From Cherax quadricarinatus (taxonomy: Eukaryota > Arthropoda > Malacostraca > Decapoda > Parastacidae): a stretch of DNA of 64,000 bases. Below, piece after piece: positions 1-12,708 of this stretch (its first letter is position 1; each line of letters opens with the position of its first letter). The translations under genes and the position numbers were made by a program. Where the stretch lies: contig NW_027196488.1 in NCBI RefSeq assembly GCF_038502225.1, positions 25,382-89,381 of the forward strand, read 5' to 3'. The notes under the pieces were generated by a model. It ran no database searches, was not told the DNA's origin, and saw nothing but the letters and a program-made list of their open reading frames with translations.

Positions 1-745
1 AACATTTTGTAGCCAAATTTTCAAGTTTTTATATTCAACCCCAACCTTTATATTATCCCTTGTACCTGTGTACCTGTCTACCCTCTTACTATCATATTAT
101 AATCAAGACATTACCATTGTTATTTTTTTACTATTATTCTTTTGGTACTTTAATTGTGAATTTTATTTTGTCAATTTAAATCTAGGTATAATCTTGATCT
201 TGTCAACAACCTATACCAGACTCTAGTGCAATTGCAAGTACCATTTCAAATTGTATTTTTATATTATAAGTTTATATTATAATTCCTACCATCTGTCCAT
301 TTAACTTTGCTTACCATTACTTAATTTTAGTCCCTTATATGTTTTCTCCTTTATTTTAGCTTTATATAACTATCCTAGTTTATATATTCACAATTGTTAA
401 AATAATCAAGGTGCTATTCTTAGGTGCTAAAGTAGAATAAGTTCACAATTTTGCCATTATATTCCAAAGCTCATTTTTTTGATTACCACTTTATTGGTCA
501 CCACAACCTATATTAGTCCCTTTTATATTATAATTTTATACTATAATTCTAACTTTAAAAAATTACCTTTATAGTACTACCTACTATCATATTCCCAAGC
601 TCCACTATTTGATCATCACTTTATTTGTATTAGTCCCTTAGCTCATTATTTTACATTTGTTAAATAATCCAGGTGCTATTTTTTAGCTTAAGACTATTTA
701 CTTTGTTTTATACTTAATTCAAACTATAGATTCACTACAAATCTT
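1..745 (+). other. Spacer between ORF1 and ORF2 of LINE A
   Basis: Very AT-rich sequence with no open frame. Its right part matches the spacer of copy 2 (about 14040-14348), and its left part is similar to the spacer of A' near 36300-36450. It ends at the ATG of ORF2. It could hold an internal promoter or reinitiation signals, but nothing specific is visible. Confidence 0.6.
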
Positions 746-3700
746 ATGATTACAAGCATTGATCCTGATACCAACCTCTTATTTAATGACTTAAATGAAT
801 CAAACAGTAACTGTAATTACTACACTGCAGAACAATCAAAGGCACTTCTCAGTGCCAACAACAACATAACTATATTTAACTACAATATCAGATCTTTAAG
901 CAAGCATTACGATGACCTCATAGCATTACTAAATTCCTTACATGCCAATATGTCCATCATTACACTAACTGAAACCTGGCTAAAGCCTGATAGTACAGAT
1001 GTCTATGCCATTCCTGGTTACACAGCCATACACAACTGTAGGCCAGATCAACAAGGGGGTGGCACAGCCATATACTACTCAGACCAACTAGAATGTATCA
1101 CTAATACTTGCACAAGGGATGAACATGGGGAATATATAATAGCTAAATTCAAATCAAAGTACCTACAAAAACCTCTCACATTGATAAACATCTACAGAGT
1201 TCCACAGTCAAACATTAGCCAATTTAGTCAAAATCTAGGAAGTATGATAACTGATGCACGCATGAACAAAGATCACTTACTACTCTCAGGTGACTTCAAT
1301 ATAAATCTCCTGCAAGACCAGGACCCACACGTTACTGAATTCACAAACACAATGAGTAACTGTATGTTACTACCAACAGTAACAAAACCTACAAGAGTTA
1401 CAGAGACTAGTGTTTCCCTACTTGACCACATCTGGACCAACACCATATCCCCTTTAAAATCAGGCATAATTACAGATAATACCACAGACCACTACCCTAC
1501 TTTCCTCATAACAACTCTTGGTAAACTACCCCAAGACACTACTAAAGTCACCTTCAGACTTCACAATGAGGCAGCCATTAATAACTTCACAACAGCAATA
1601 GCAAACATTGATTGGCACACTGAGCTAGAAACCTATACAGATATTGACGAATGTATTAATAATTTTCTAAAAAAAACCCAATACCTCTATAACAAGCACT
1701 GCCCTAAAAAAACTAAACAGATGACAGCAAAGAGACTGAACAGTCCCTGGCTAACACCCAGCATTCTCAAATCCATAAATACAAAACACCAATATGAAAA
1801 ACAGTACAGAATGGGTCACATAACCAGAGACCAAACAAAACGTTACTCGTCAATCCTAACCAGCCTGATAAGAAGGGCAAAAAAATTGTATTATGAGAAC
1901 AGATTATCCAACTTACGAGGTGATATAAAAAAGACCTGGAAAACCCTATCAGAAATTCTGGGAACAAAAAAGATATCACGAAATAGCGAAATAAAATTAG
2001 CAAAATCAGATGAACCCCAACTCCCACCAACAGAAACAGCAAACAGACTCAATGATTTCTTCTCCACTATAGGACAAAACCTTGCCAATAAAATCCCAAG
2101 CTCAGATACCCCACCAAATGACTACCTCACCGGCAACTACCCGAACACACTGTTCCTAGCTCCGACTAACCCATACGAAGTCTCCCTTATTATCAACGCA
2201 CTAAAAAACAAGGCAGGAGATTTAAATACCTTACCACCCTTTATATACAAAAAAGTGTCACAAGTGCTATCACCAATCATTGCAACACTCTTTAACAAAT
2301 CCATTGAATCCTCCACCTTCCCTACAGTACTCAAAATAGCAAGGGTCACCCCGATCCACAAAGGAGGAGACCAAACAGAGTTGAATAACTATAGGCCAAT
2401 ATCCAACTTACACCCTCTCTCAAAAATCTTCGAAAAATTAATTCATAAACGAATCTACTCCTACCTTATCTCCCAAAACATACTCAACCCCTGCCAATTT
2501 GGATTCAGGCCTAATAAAAATACTAATGATGCTATTATACACATGCTAGAACATATATACACTGCAATAGAGAAAAAAGAAGTCCCACTGGGGATCTTCA
2601 TTGACTTACGTAAAGCTTTTGATACAGTTGACCATGACTTGCTCCACGTAAAATTGTCACACTATGGTATAAGAGGGCACTCCCTCAACTACCTCAAGTC
2701 TTACCTCAGCAACAGAAGCCAATATGTGTACGCAAATGGGGCAAACTCTTCTGCACAACCAATTACAGTTGGTGTCCCACAGGGAAGTGTCCTTGGCCCT
2801 CTTCTCTTTCTCCTATACATAAATGACCTTCCAAATGCTTCGCAATTACTCAAACCCACACTATTTGCAGATGACACTACATACGTCTTCTCTCACCCGA
2901 GCCCAGTCACGCTAGCCAATACTGTAAATACCGAATTACAGAAAATATCTACCTGGATGAGGACTAACAAACTTACACTAAACATTGACAAAACCTACTT
3001 CATTCAGTTTGGTAACAGAGCTACAGATGTCCCTCTTAACATAATGATAAATGGATCACCTATCACAAAACTAACAGAGGGAAAATTCTTAGGAATCCAC
3101 CTTGATAATAGACTCAAATTTCATACACATATACATCAAATTTCTAAGAAAATTTCCAAGACTGTAGGCATACTATCGAAGATACGGTACTATGTTCCAC
3201 AGTCAGCCCTCCTGGCCCTATATCACTCTCTTATTTACCCCTATCTCACCTATGGAATTTGTGCATGGGGCTCAACAACAATTAACCATCTCAGACCACT
3301 AATTACCCAACAAAAGGCTGCAGTTAGAATGATAACAAATTCTCACTACAGGCAGCACACTCCACCAATATTCAATACACTAAACCTACTCACCATACAA
3401 AACATCCATACTTATTACTGCACCTATTACATACATAGAACACTTAACTCTGATATTAACCCTCCCCTCAAACATCTCCTTGCCAACCTCAACAGAACAC
3501 ATGACCATAACACAAGGCACAGATCACTCTTTGATGTTCCTCGTGTCCATCTCACACTATGCAAAAACTCAATGCACATAAAAGGCCCTAAAATCTGGAA
3601 TTCATTACCTGTAAATATAAAAGAAACACTACCTGTTTATAAATTCAAGTCTCTTCTCAAAGATTACTTACTCACCCAAAACCAAATAAATACTGAATAA
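746..3700 (+). CDS. LINE A ORF2: apurinic-type endonuclease and reverse transcriptase (intact)
   Basis: The 984-residue enzyme would nick target DNA and copy the element RNA at the nick. The N-terminal endonuclease shows NIRSLSKHYDDL, then LTETWL near residue 74, GDFNINL near 182 and a TDHYPTF block near 247. The reverse transcriptase shows RVTPIHKGG, NNYRPISNL, FIDLRKAFDTVDHD near 618, [14 protein letters not shown] near 675 and the catalytic FADDTTY near 706. FADD in place of YADD is usual in this group. The C-terminal region (GPKIWNSLP near the end) is the conserved tail of CR1/L2-like proteins, with no RNase H. There is no stop or frameshift, and copy 2 has an ATG at the same place. ORF1 is not in the window, so whole-element activity cannot be judged. 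Confidence 0.92.
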   Translation: MITSIDPDTNLLFNDLNESNSNCNYYTAEQSKALLSANNNITIFNYNIRSLSKHYDDLIALLNSLHANMSIITLTETWLKPDSTDVYAIPGYTAIHNCRPDQQGGGTAIYYSDQLECITNTCTRDEHGEYIIAKFKSKYLQKPLTLINIYRVPQSNISQFSQNLGSMITDARMNKDHLLLSGDFNINLLQDQDPHVTEFTNTMSNCMLLPTVTKPTRVTETSVSLLDHIWTNTISPLKSGIITDNTTDHYPTFLITTLGKLPQDTTKVTFRLHNEAAINNFTTAIANIDWHTELETYTDIDECINNFLKKTQYLYNKHCPKKTKQMTAKRLNSPWLTPSILKSINTKHQYEKQYRMGHITRDQTKRYSSILTSLIRRAKKLYYENRLSNLRGDIKKTWKTLSEILGTKKISRNSEIKLAKSDEPQLPPTETANRLNDFFSTIGQNLANKIPSSDTPPNDYLTGNYPNTLFLAPTNPYEVSLIINALKNKAGDLNTLPPFIYKKVSQVLSPIIATLFNKSIESSTFPTVLKIARVTPIHKGGDQTELNNYRPISNLHPLSKIFEKLIHKRIYSYLISQNILNPCQFGFRPNKNTNDAIIHMLEHIYTAIEKKEVPLGIFIDLRKAFDTVDHDLLHVKLSHYGIRGHSLNYLKSYLSNRSQYVYANGANSSAQPITVGVPQGSVLGPLLFLLYINDLPNASQLLKPTLFADDTTYVFSHPSPVTLANTVNTELQKISTWMRTNKLTLNIDKTYFIQFGNRATDVPLNIMINGSPITKLTEGKFLGIHLDNRLKFHTHIHQISKKISKTVGILSKIRYYVPQSALLALYHSLIYPYLTYGICAWGSTTINHLRPLITQQKAAVRMITNSHYRQHTPPIFNTLNLLTIQNIHTYYCTYYIHRTLNSDINPPLKHLLANLNRTHDHNTRHRSLFDVPRVHLTLCKNSMHIKGPKIWNSLPVNIKETLPVYKFKSLLKDYLLTQNQINTE

Positions 3701-4139
3701 CTGAACATTATAAATTGTATATCTTAAATGTTTCTCACAATTATATCACATAAATGTTAAACCTAAAACCCAATCTAACTTTATTATTTTTTAAATACAC
3801 TACCTAACAGAATCACTACCTAACTGAATGCAACCATATGACCTGTCTTTGTAATACTCACTTGTGCTTTATAGTTATCTGTTTACATTAATGTTTTATC
3901 ACTGATTTCATCATTGCTTAGTAGCAGCGCTGTATAGTCCTTGTGGCTTAGCGCTTCTTTTTGATTATAATAATAATAATAATCATTGCTTAGTTAATCT
4001 TAAGTTAATTTTAAGCCAGCCCGTAATGCTATGCATAGTATAAGTGGCTTTGGCATACTGCTCTTATCTGTATTTTTTTTGTACCTCTGTATGTGTGCAC
4101 AAATTGGAAATAAATAAATAAATAAATAAATAAATAAAT
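3701..4139 (+). other. 3' UTR and TAAA tail of LINE A copy 1
   Basis: Noncoding sequence matching 17305-17681 of copy 2, apart from one extra block (3923-3981), which is annotated separately. The final 32 bases are TAAA repeats, the typical priming tail of this LINE group. Confidence 0.8.
3910..3994 (+). mobile_element. Short 5'-truncated retroelement tail with 13-bp target duplication, inside LINE A 3' UTR
   Basis: Compared with copy 2, copy 1 has about 59 extra bases (3923-3981) ending in TAA/TAAT repeats. The sequence ATCATTGCTTAGT occurs on both sides (3910-3922 and 3982-3994) and once in copy 2, so it is a target-site duplication. The insert is a tiny 3' end of a SINE or LINE with a TAA tail. 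Confidence 0.8.
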
Positions 4140-4530
4140 TATAAAGTTAAATAGCACAACTTACCTTTAAATAAATTCTAGCTACTTGAGCTTAGCAATT
4201 ACATGTATAATATAAATTTTAAATGTACATTAATACAAACTTGGCTCATCAAAATTAATATTATACAAATTAATATATACTTAGCCAGACTTGACTTAAC
4301 AAAATTAATATTGTAATAATTATAATCCACTACACATTAAATAAATTTGTGAACTTAACATCCACCTCCTTCTGTCATTTCATATATAATTATTAAGTAA
4401 TTAACTAATTAATGATTTCACTAATTACCTCCGGTTCAAGAAGGACCAATGAGCAATTTAAATGTGGAAAATTGTATTTATCTGAATGTAACTAATTATG
4501 TACATAACAGTAAATGATAACAAAGATAAT
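4140..4530. other. AT-rich DNA, nothing recognised
   Basis: Low-complexity AT-rich sequence, including two related stretches with AAAATTAATATT (near 4249 and 4299). No open frame and no known repeat end. Confidence 0.5.
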
Positions 4531-4789
4531 GCCCGAGACTGTTCAACTGCCTCCCAGCATACATATGGGGGATTACCAACAGACCCCTGGCAGTCTTCAA
4601 GCTGGCACTGGACAAGCACCTAAAGTCGGTTCCTGATCAGCCGGGCTGTGGCTCGTACGTTGGTTTGCATGCAGCCAGCATTAACAGCCTGGTTGATCAG
4701 GCTCTGATCCACCATGAGGCCTGGTCACAGACCGGGCCGCGGGGGCGTTGACCCCCGGAACTCTCTCCAGGTAAACTCCAGGTAGACAA
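4531..4789 (+). pseudogene. LINE B 3'-end fragment
   Basis: This matches the last part of LINE B ORF2 (compare 7296-7550 and the minus-strand copy at 18536-18790). The reading GPRLFNCLP, then ITNRPLAVFKLALDKHLK, then QALIHHEAWSQTGPRGR is present. It ends in the family's CCAGGTAAACT-type tail. It is a short 5'-truncated insertion and cannot encode an enzyme. Confidence 0.85.
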
Positions 4790-6915
4790 GTAGGAATTTG
4801 GGACACCTAGGTCGCAAAAAATGTTCCCCTTCGATACCTACCACTGTCATATCCACAAGTTGCTCTGGACCTATTAATTACTAATGAAATATATATCACC
4901 AGGAATGCTGGTAAATATAATTTTGTGGACTGTGTGGAGAAATTTTCTCCAGGAGGGGGGTATCAGCCCCCTTCAGCCCTTCAGCCCCCTCAGCCCCTTT
5001 CAGCCCTGAGGGGCTAAGCCCTCTCAGAAGGGGCGAGCGTCTTGTTTACTGCTAGAGTGAGTAATTGATCACAGATGCTATGCCACGTAGTCAAGTGACC
5101 TCTGCTCCTTGCAGCGGTGTTGCAAAGTGTATTTTTATAAGAGACAGTACATCTCTTACTTAGCAGGACAATTAAGGAAAATCCTGCTCCCACTTTATTA
5201 CCATAGTAAAAATAGTGTACATTGTTGTCTATAAGACAGCAAGAAACAAACATTCTGCTTTGCTTCATCGAGGAGGTGACAAGGATGCAAGGTACTAGGT
5301 CAGCGTTTTTTTTTTTTGTGCTAGGGCAGTGACGGCTTGGGGCGGTGTGGCATCGCCAGATTAACTTTGACTCTAGAGTGAGTGACACTGACACCAGGAT
5401 AACCAACAAAGAACACTGATCTGTGCGTTAGTGTGAACAAAGTGTCTCAAACACAATAAACATAAGAGAAGTGTGATCAGCTTCTCTTGTGATACATTGT
5501 AAACAATAAAGACAAATCTTGTGGAACATAGTGTACCAGTGTGCGTTTCCTAGACAATGGAAGACGTGGACATCCAAGGACACTTCAGCTTCTATCAAGT
5601 CACCGATACCTGTCGAAGGTGTTGAGAACACCATAGCTCACGTTACAAAGAGCAAGGTATGTTACGAATTTCTTGTAGATCGGGGGATTGCGCAATTCTT
5701 GAGTCACAAGGAGTTTGTAATCAACCTATAATCGGCAGTAAGGTGTGGACTTTTGAGTCCAAACAAGTAGGTATTTCGTCAGCCATCATCGAATGAAATA
5801 TGCTGACATAACACCCCCTAGGGGTAATTTATACTTACAAATTGTATCTCTTGACAGCCCTATGTTGTGATGGTTTTGACAGCTTCTAGACCTCGTCTGC
5901 AGGGGCGGCTGTGTAGACGATTTGCTGTCATTTATCAGCTAAGTGTTCATTATATATAATTATAATTACACATAGCTGGTAAGGCCAAAATCTTCAACAG
6001 ACTGTATATTAAATTAAAAAATGATTATATATAAAGACATTAACATAACAGAAGGAGAATATCTTAAAATCACTCACCAATTTGACTGGAGATTAAGGTG
6101 TATCATACTCAGAAAACCTCAATGTCTAAATTTATGAAAATACTGTCCAGAATTAAACATAAACAGACTTATCTGAGGTTCTTGGAACTGTCTTGTCCAG
6201 TCACCTGATACTCAAATTATGCAGGAATGCACATCCAACAATTTCGCCTCCTATTCGAGAGGTGTCAACCAAATTTTAACTTCTAGAGCATGAACATTCT
6301 TCACATTATTATTTAACGTCTGTTACTCTCAATTCAAAACAAACAACAATGGCAAGTCCCTTCTGTGCAGGCGCCGGGTTTCCCATTTTCGATAACATAC
6401 TTCTTTTAAATACAGTATGGCCATCTATTTACATATAACTACTGTATTTCTGAAAAATATATGCAGTATTTTCGACAGAGAAAGAAACTAATGAAAGTCA
6501 CTCCACTCCACAAAGTACCATTACATTACTGGTTAGTTGCTACTACAACACTGAATTCTCCTATTCACTGGTATCACTAGATTATATGCGAGGTACACTA
6601 GCAGGCCAGGAAGATTATTAAAACAGCTGACCTGTGTTGGTAAGTTTCTGGCGACTACTGGCGCCTGCCTCTTTAGGCTTATCACTACAGTTACAAATTC
6701 ACCTGTTTTAAATGACACTTTAGTATTTATTTTCTATATACTAGGGTGCCACTGTAGTATACACTATACACTATGTATACACAATATTATCAGGGAGACT
6801 TTCTTTCCTCTGACCAAGAAAAGTTCTATTATTATTATTTTGCACACGGAACACTAGGCCTATGATTCCCCTCTGGCAGTAAACTCTGCTAGGTAGTGCA
6901 CACTAATCCTCCTTT
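4790..6915. other. Unassigned intergenic DNA
   Basis: No gene or mobile-element protein is recognisable. Open frames here are short and do not resemble known proteins. The stretch contains a C-rich degenerate repeat (4942-5031), a T run near 5307 and AT-rich sequence toward 6915, where the 59-bp satellite begins. Confidence 0.45.
4942..5031. repeat. C-rich degenerate short repeat with hairpin potential
   Basis: The motif CAGCCCC, with C or T variants, recurs several times. It is followed by AGCCCTGAGGGGCT, which is a short inverted repeat. It stands out against AT-rich surroundings. Function unknown. Confidence 0.5.
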
Positions 6916-7004
6916 TCAGTACTGAAGCACAAGTGGTTCCCCTACATACCAACAACAACACCTTCAATCATGATTCAGGACTGCATCACCAGTGCATCAC
7001 CAGT

Positions 7005-7550
7005 GAAATTGCCGACCTAGAAAATGTACAGAGAACTTTCACGGCGCGCATAACGGAGATAAAACACCTCAATTATTGGGAGCGCTTGAGGTTCCTAAAC
7101 CTGTATTCCCTGGAACGCAGGAGGGAGAGATACATGATTATATACACCTGGAAAATCCTAGAGGGACTAGTACCGAACTTGCACACGAAAATCACCCACT
7201 ACGAAAGCAAAAGACTTGGCAGACGATGCACCATCCCCCCAATGAAAAGCAGGGGTGTCACTAGCACGTTAAGAGACCATACAATAAGTGTCAGGGGCCC
7301 GAGACTGTTCAACTGCCTCCCAGCACACATAAGGGGGATTACCAACAGACCCCTGGCAGTCTTCAAGCTGGCACTGGACAAGCACCTAAAGTCAGTTCCG
7401 GATCAGCCGGGCTGTGGCTCGTATGTTGGTTTGCGTGCAGCCAGCAGCAACAGCCTGGTTGATCAGGCTCTGATCCACCAGGAGGCCTGGTCTCAGACCG
7501 GGCCGCGGGGGCGTTGACCCCCGGAACTCTCTCCAGGTAAACTCCAGGTA
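7005..7550 (+). pseudogene. LINE B 3' fragment inserted in satellite
   Basis: It starts at the reading EIADLENVQRTFTARITEI and ends after QTGPRGR plus a CCAGGTAAACTCCAGGTA tail. The reading frame is open through 7517 but covers only the C-terminal end of the ORF2 protein, with no endonuclease or RT core. The satellite flanks it on both sides (6916-7004 and from 7551). Confidence 0.88.
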
Positions 7551-10500
7551 AATAAACCAAAAATAATCATTTAAAGCATGGTTCAGTATTGCACTACCAG
7601 TGGTTTCCCTATATTCCAACAATAACACCTTCAAGAATGGTTCAGTACTGCATCACCAGTAGTTGCTCTATATACCTACAATAACACCTTCAAGCATGGT
7701 TCAGTACTGAACCACCAGTGGATGTCCTACATACCAATAATCACACATTCAGTCATTATTCAGTACTGCACCACCGGTGCTTGCCGTATATACCAACACT
7801 AACACCTTCAAGCCTGGTTCAGTGAATGCCTGTATTCCAACAATAACACATTCAAGCAAGGTTCAATAATGCACCATAAGTGGTTTCTCTATATACCTAT
7901 AATAACGCCTTTATGCATGGTTCAGTGATGCCCCAAAAATGGTTGCCCTACATACCAACAATAACACCTTAAATCATGGTTCAGTGCTGCAAAACCTGTG
8001 GTTGCCCTACATGCCAACAAAAACACGTTCAATCAAGTTTCATTAGAGCGCCACCAGAGGTTGCCCTATATTCTAACCTTCAAGCATGGTTCAGAATGGC
8101 AACAGCATTGGTTGCACTATATTCCAACAATTACACCTTCATGCAACGTTCAGTACCGCACCACAAGTCGCTGTCCTACATACCAACAATAACACCTTCA
8201 ATCATGGCTCAGTACTGCACTACCAGTGGATGCCAAACATTCCAACAATAGCCCCTTCAACCATGGTTCAGGACAGCATTACCAGTGGTTTCCCTTTACA
8301 CCAACAATAATCCCTTCAAGCATGGTTCAGTATTGCACAACCAGTGGTTGTCCTATATACCAACAATCCTTCAAGCTCGGTTAAGTACCGCACAACCATT
8401 GGTTACCCTTTATACCTATAACAACACCTTCAAGCATAGGTCAGTACTGCACCACCAATCGCTGCCCTGTATACCAACAAAAAACACTTTCAAACAAGGT
8501 TCAGGACTGCACCACCAGTGGTTGTCCTATATTCCAACAATAACACCTTCAAGCATAGTTCAGTAATGCATCACCAGTAGTTGCCCTATATACCAACAAC
8601 AACACCTTCAAGCATTGTTAAGTATGGCACCACCAGTAGTTGATTTATAAACCAAAAATAACGCCTTCAAGCAAGGTTCAGTACTGTACCACCAGTGGTT
8701 GCCATAAATGCCAACAGCAACACCTTCAAGCAAGGTTTAATACTGCACCACTAGTGGTTCCCCTATGTAAGAACAATAACACTTTCAAGACTGGTTCAGT
8801 GTAGCAACACCAGTGATTGCCTGTATTCCAGCAATAACACCTCCAAGCAACGTTCAATAATGCAACACCAGTGTTTTCCCTATATACCAACAATAACGCC
8901 TTTAAGCATGGTTCAGTACTGCCCCACCAATGGTTACCCTATGTACCAACAATAACACCTTAAATCATGTTTCAATGCTGCAAAACTCTATATACCAAAA
9001 AATAACACGTTCAAGCGAGGTTCAGTGCTGAACCACCAGTGGATGCCCTATATACAAACAGTAACACCTTCAAGCAACTTTCGGTACTGCACTACCAGTG
9101 GTTTCTATACATACCAACAACATCTTTAAGCATGGTTCAGTACTGCACCTCCAGTGGTTGCCCTGTATACCTATAATAACACCTTCAAGCATGGTTCAGT
9201 ACTGAACCACCAGCAGATGTCCTATATACCAATAATCACACATTCAATCATTATTCAGTACAACACCACCAGTGCTTGCAGTATATTCCAAAATAACACT
9301 TTGAAGCAACTATTATTACTGCAAAACCAGTGGCTCTGCTATATACCAACAACAACCCCTTTAAGCATGGTTCAGTACTAAACCACCAGTGGTTGCCATA
9401 TATTCTAACAATAACGCCGTCAAGCATGGTTCAGTACTGCACCACCAGTGGTTGCCTTTATTCCAACAATAACACCTTCAGGCAACGTTCAGTACTGCAC
9501 CACCAGTGGTTGCCCTATATACACACAATAATCCTTTCAATCATGATTCAGTACTGCACCACCAGTGGTTGCTCTATATAACGAAAATGACACCTTCAAG
9601 CAAGGTTCAGTACTGAACTGCCTTTGCCTGTCCTATATACCAACAATAACACCTTCAAGCAAGGTTATGCACTGCACCACCAGTGGTTGCCATATATACC
9701 AACGATAACGCCTTCAAGCATGGTTCAGTACTGCACCGCTAGTGGTTGCCCTTTATACAAAAAATAGCACCTTCAAGCATGGTTCAGTACTGCACAACCA
9801 ATCGCTGCCCTATATACCAACAATAACACTTTAAAGCAAGGTTGAGTATTGCTCCACCAGTGGTTGTCCGATATACCAACAATAACACCTTCAAAAAGGT
9901 TCAGTAAAGCACTGCCAGTGGTTGCTCTATATACCAACTATAACACCTTCAAGCAAGGATCAGTACTGTACCACCAGTGGTTGCTCAGCATGCCAAGAGT
10001 AACACCTTCATGCAAGGTTCAGTACTGAACAACCAGTAGTTGCCCTTTACACCAAAAATAACACCTTCAAGCAAGGTTCAGTACTGTATCTCCAGTTGTT
10101 GCCCTATATTCCAACAATAACACCTTGAAGCATGGTTCAGTACTGCATCACCAGTATTTGCCCTATATACAAACAACAACACCTTCAAGCATGGATCAGT
10201 GCTGCAACACCAGTGGTTGCCCTATTTTCCAACAACAAAACCTTCAAGGAAGGTACAGTACTGCACCACCAGTGGTTCCACTATGTAACAACAATAACAC
10301 TTTCAAGCCTGGTTCAATATAGCACCACCAGTGATTGACTATATTCCAACAATCACAACTTCAAGCAGTGTTCAATTATGCACTTCCAGTGGTTTCATAA
10401 TATACCAACAATAACGCCTTTAAGCATGGTTCAATATTGGCCCACCAATGGTTGCTCTACATACCAACAATAACACCTTAAATCATGGTTCAGTGCTGCA

Positions 10501-12708
10501 AAACCAGTCGTTGCCCTATATATCAACAATAACACGTTCAATAACAATAACACCACCAATGGTTGTCCTAAGTACAAACAATAACACCTTCAAGGAAGGT
10601 TCAGTAGTGCACAACCAGTGGTTTCTGTATATACCAACAATGACATCTTTAAGCATGGTTCAGAACTGCACCACCAGCGATTGCCGTATATGCCAACAAT
10701 AACACCTTCAAGCATGGTTCAGTACTGCACCACGAGTAGATGTCCTATATTACAAAAATCGCACATTCAAACATAATTTTGTACTGCACTACCAGTACTT
10801 GCAGTATACACCATCACTAACACCTTCAAGCATTGGTCAGTACTACACCACTAATGCTTGCCATATATACCAAAATACACCTTTCAGCAAGGATTAGTAC
10901 TGCAAAACCAGTGGCTCTGCTATATACCAACAATAACCCCTTCAATCATGGTTCAGTATTGCTCCACCACTGGTTGTCCTTTATACCAACAAAAACACTT
11001 TCAAAGGTTCAGTATTGCACCACCATTGGTTGCCCGATATACCACCTATAAGAACGTCAAGCAAATGTTCAGTACTGCATAACCATTGGTTGTCGTATAT
11101 ACACACAAAAAATCACTTCAAATATGATTCAGTACTGCACCACTAGCGGTTGTCCTATATACCAAAAAAGACACCTTCACGCAAGGTTCAGTACACTACC
11201 ACCATTGGCTGTCCTATATACCAACAATAACACCTTCAAGCATGGTTCAGTACTGCACGACTAGTAGTTGCCCTATATACCAAAAGCAACACCTTCAAGC
11301 ATGGTTTAGTACTGCACCACCAATCGCAGCCCTATATACCAACAATAACACCTTCAAGTAAGGTTGAGTACAGCACAACCAGTGGTTGTCCAATATACTA
11401 ACAATAACACTTTCAAACAAGTGTTAGTACTGCACCGGAAGTGGTTGCCCTGTATATGAACAATAACACCTTCAAGCAAGGTTCAGTACTGCACCACCAG
11501 TGCTTGCCCTACGTACCGACAATAACACCAAGCAAGGATTAGTACTGTACCACCAGTGGTTACCCAGTATGCCAACAATAACACCATCATGCAACGTTCA
11601 GTACTACAAAAACAGTGGTTGCCCTATATACCAAGAACAACACCTTCAAGCAAGGTTCAGTACTGTGCCACCACTGGTTGCCATATATACAAACAGCAAC
11701 ACCTTCAAGTCAGGTTTAATACTGCACCACCTGTGGTTCACCTATGTAGCAACAATAACATTTTCAAGACTGGTTCAGTAAAGCACCACCAGTGATTGCC
11801 TGTATTCCAACAATAACACCTTCAAGCAGGGTTCAATAATGCAAAACCAGTGGTTTCCATATATACCAAAAATAACGCCTTTAAGCATGGTTCAGTACTG
11901 CCCCCATGGATGGCTGCGCTACACACAAAAAATAACAACTTATACCATGGTTCAGTGTTGCCCTGTACACCAACATCAACACTTTCTAGCAAGTTTCAGT
12001 ACTGCACCACCAGCGGTTGCCCTATATACAAACAATAACATCTTCAAGCAAGGTTCAGTAATGCACAACCAGATGTTTCTATATATACCAACAATAACAT
12101 CTTCAAGCATGGTTCAGTACTGCACCACCAGTGGTTGCCCTATATATTTACAAAAACACCTTCAAACATGAATCAGTACTGCACCACCAGTAGACGTCCT
12201 ATATACCAACAATCACACATTCAAACATCATTCAAAACTGCACCACCAGTACTTGCCTAATATACCAACACAAACACCTTCAAGCATGGTTCAGTACTAC
12301 ACCAACAGTACTTGCCGTATATTCCAAATTAACACCTTAAAGCAAGGATTTGCTATATAGCAACAATAACCCCTGCAAGCATTGTTCAGTACTGCACCAC
12401 CACTGGTTGCCCTATGTAACAAAAATGACACCTTCAAGCAAAGTTCAGCACTGCACCACCATTAGTTGTCCTATACACCAACAATAACACCTTCAAGCAA
12501 TGTTCTGTACTGCACCACCAGTGGTTGCTATACGTACCAACAATAACACCTTCAAGCATGGTTCAGTACTGCACCACTAATTGCTGCCCTATATACCAAC
12601 AATAACACCTTCAAGTAAGGTTGAGTTCTGCACCACAAGTTGTTGTCCGATAAACCAACAATAACACCTTAAAACAACGTTCAGTACTGCACTGGAAGTG
12701 GTTGTCCT
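7551..12708. repeat. Satellite segment, main block
   Basis: This is the longest uninterrupted run of 59-bp monomers, about 87 units. Marker variants such as the AAATCATGGTTCAGTGCTGC monomer (near 7971, 8973 and 10485) and the GGATTAGTACTGCAAAA monomer (near 10896) recur at intervals of about 1.0-1.6 kb. Confidence 0.92.

Larger units (their letters stand above)
1..4139 (+). mobile_element. LINE A copy 1, CR1/L2-type non-LTR retrotransposon, 5' end outside window
   Basis: The element contains an AT-rich spacer, a complete endonuclease-reverse transcriptase ORF (746-3700), a 3' UTR and a terminal TAAA microsatellite tail (about 4108-4139). The tail and the lack of an RNase H domain fit the CR1/L2/Jockey part of non-LTR elements. 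A second copy at 13371-17681 is nearly identical over the ORF, so the family moved recently. In copy 2 and in the related A' element an ORF1 remnant lies about 720-1350 bp upstream of ORF2, so the ORF1 of this copy is probably just before base 1. I see no target-site duplication on the right side. Confidence 0.9.

Noticed and set aside
5519..5731. 70-residue open frame in the unassigned region
   Set aside because: Short, no recognisable domain, and an antisense frame of similar size overlaps it.
7551..12171. Many small open frames with repeated peptides such as LYTNNNTFKHGSVLHHQWLP
   Set aside because: They are read-through of the 59-bp satellite. Since 59 is not a multiple of three, a frame cycles through all phases and usually stops at the TAA in CAACAATAACACC. 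No gene signal.
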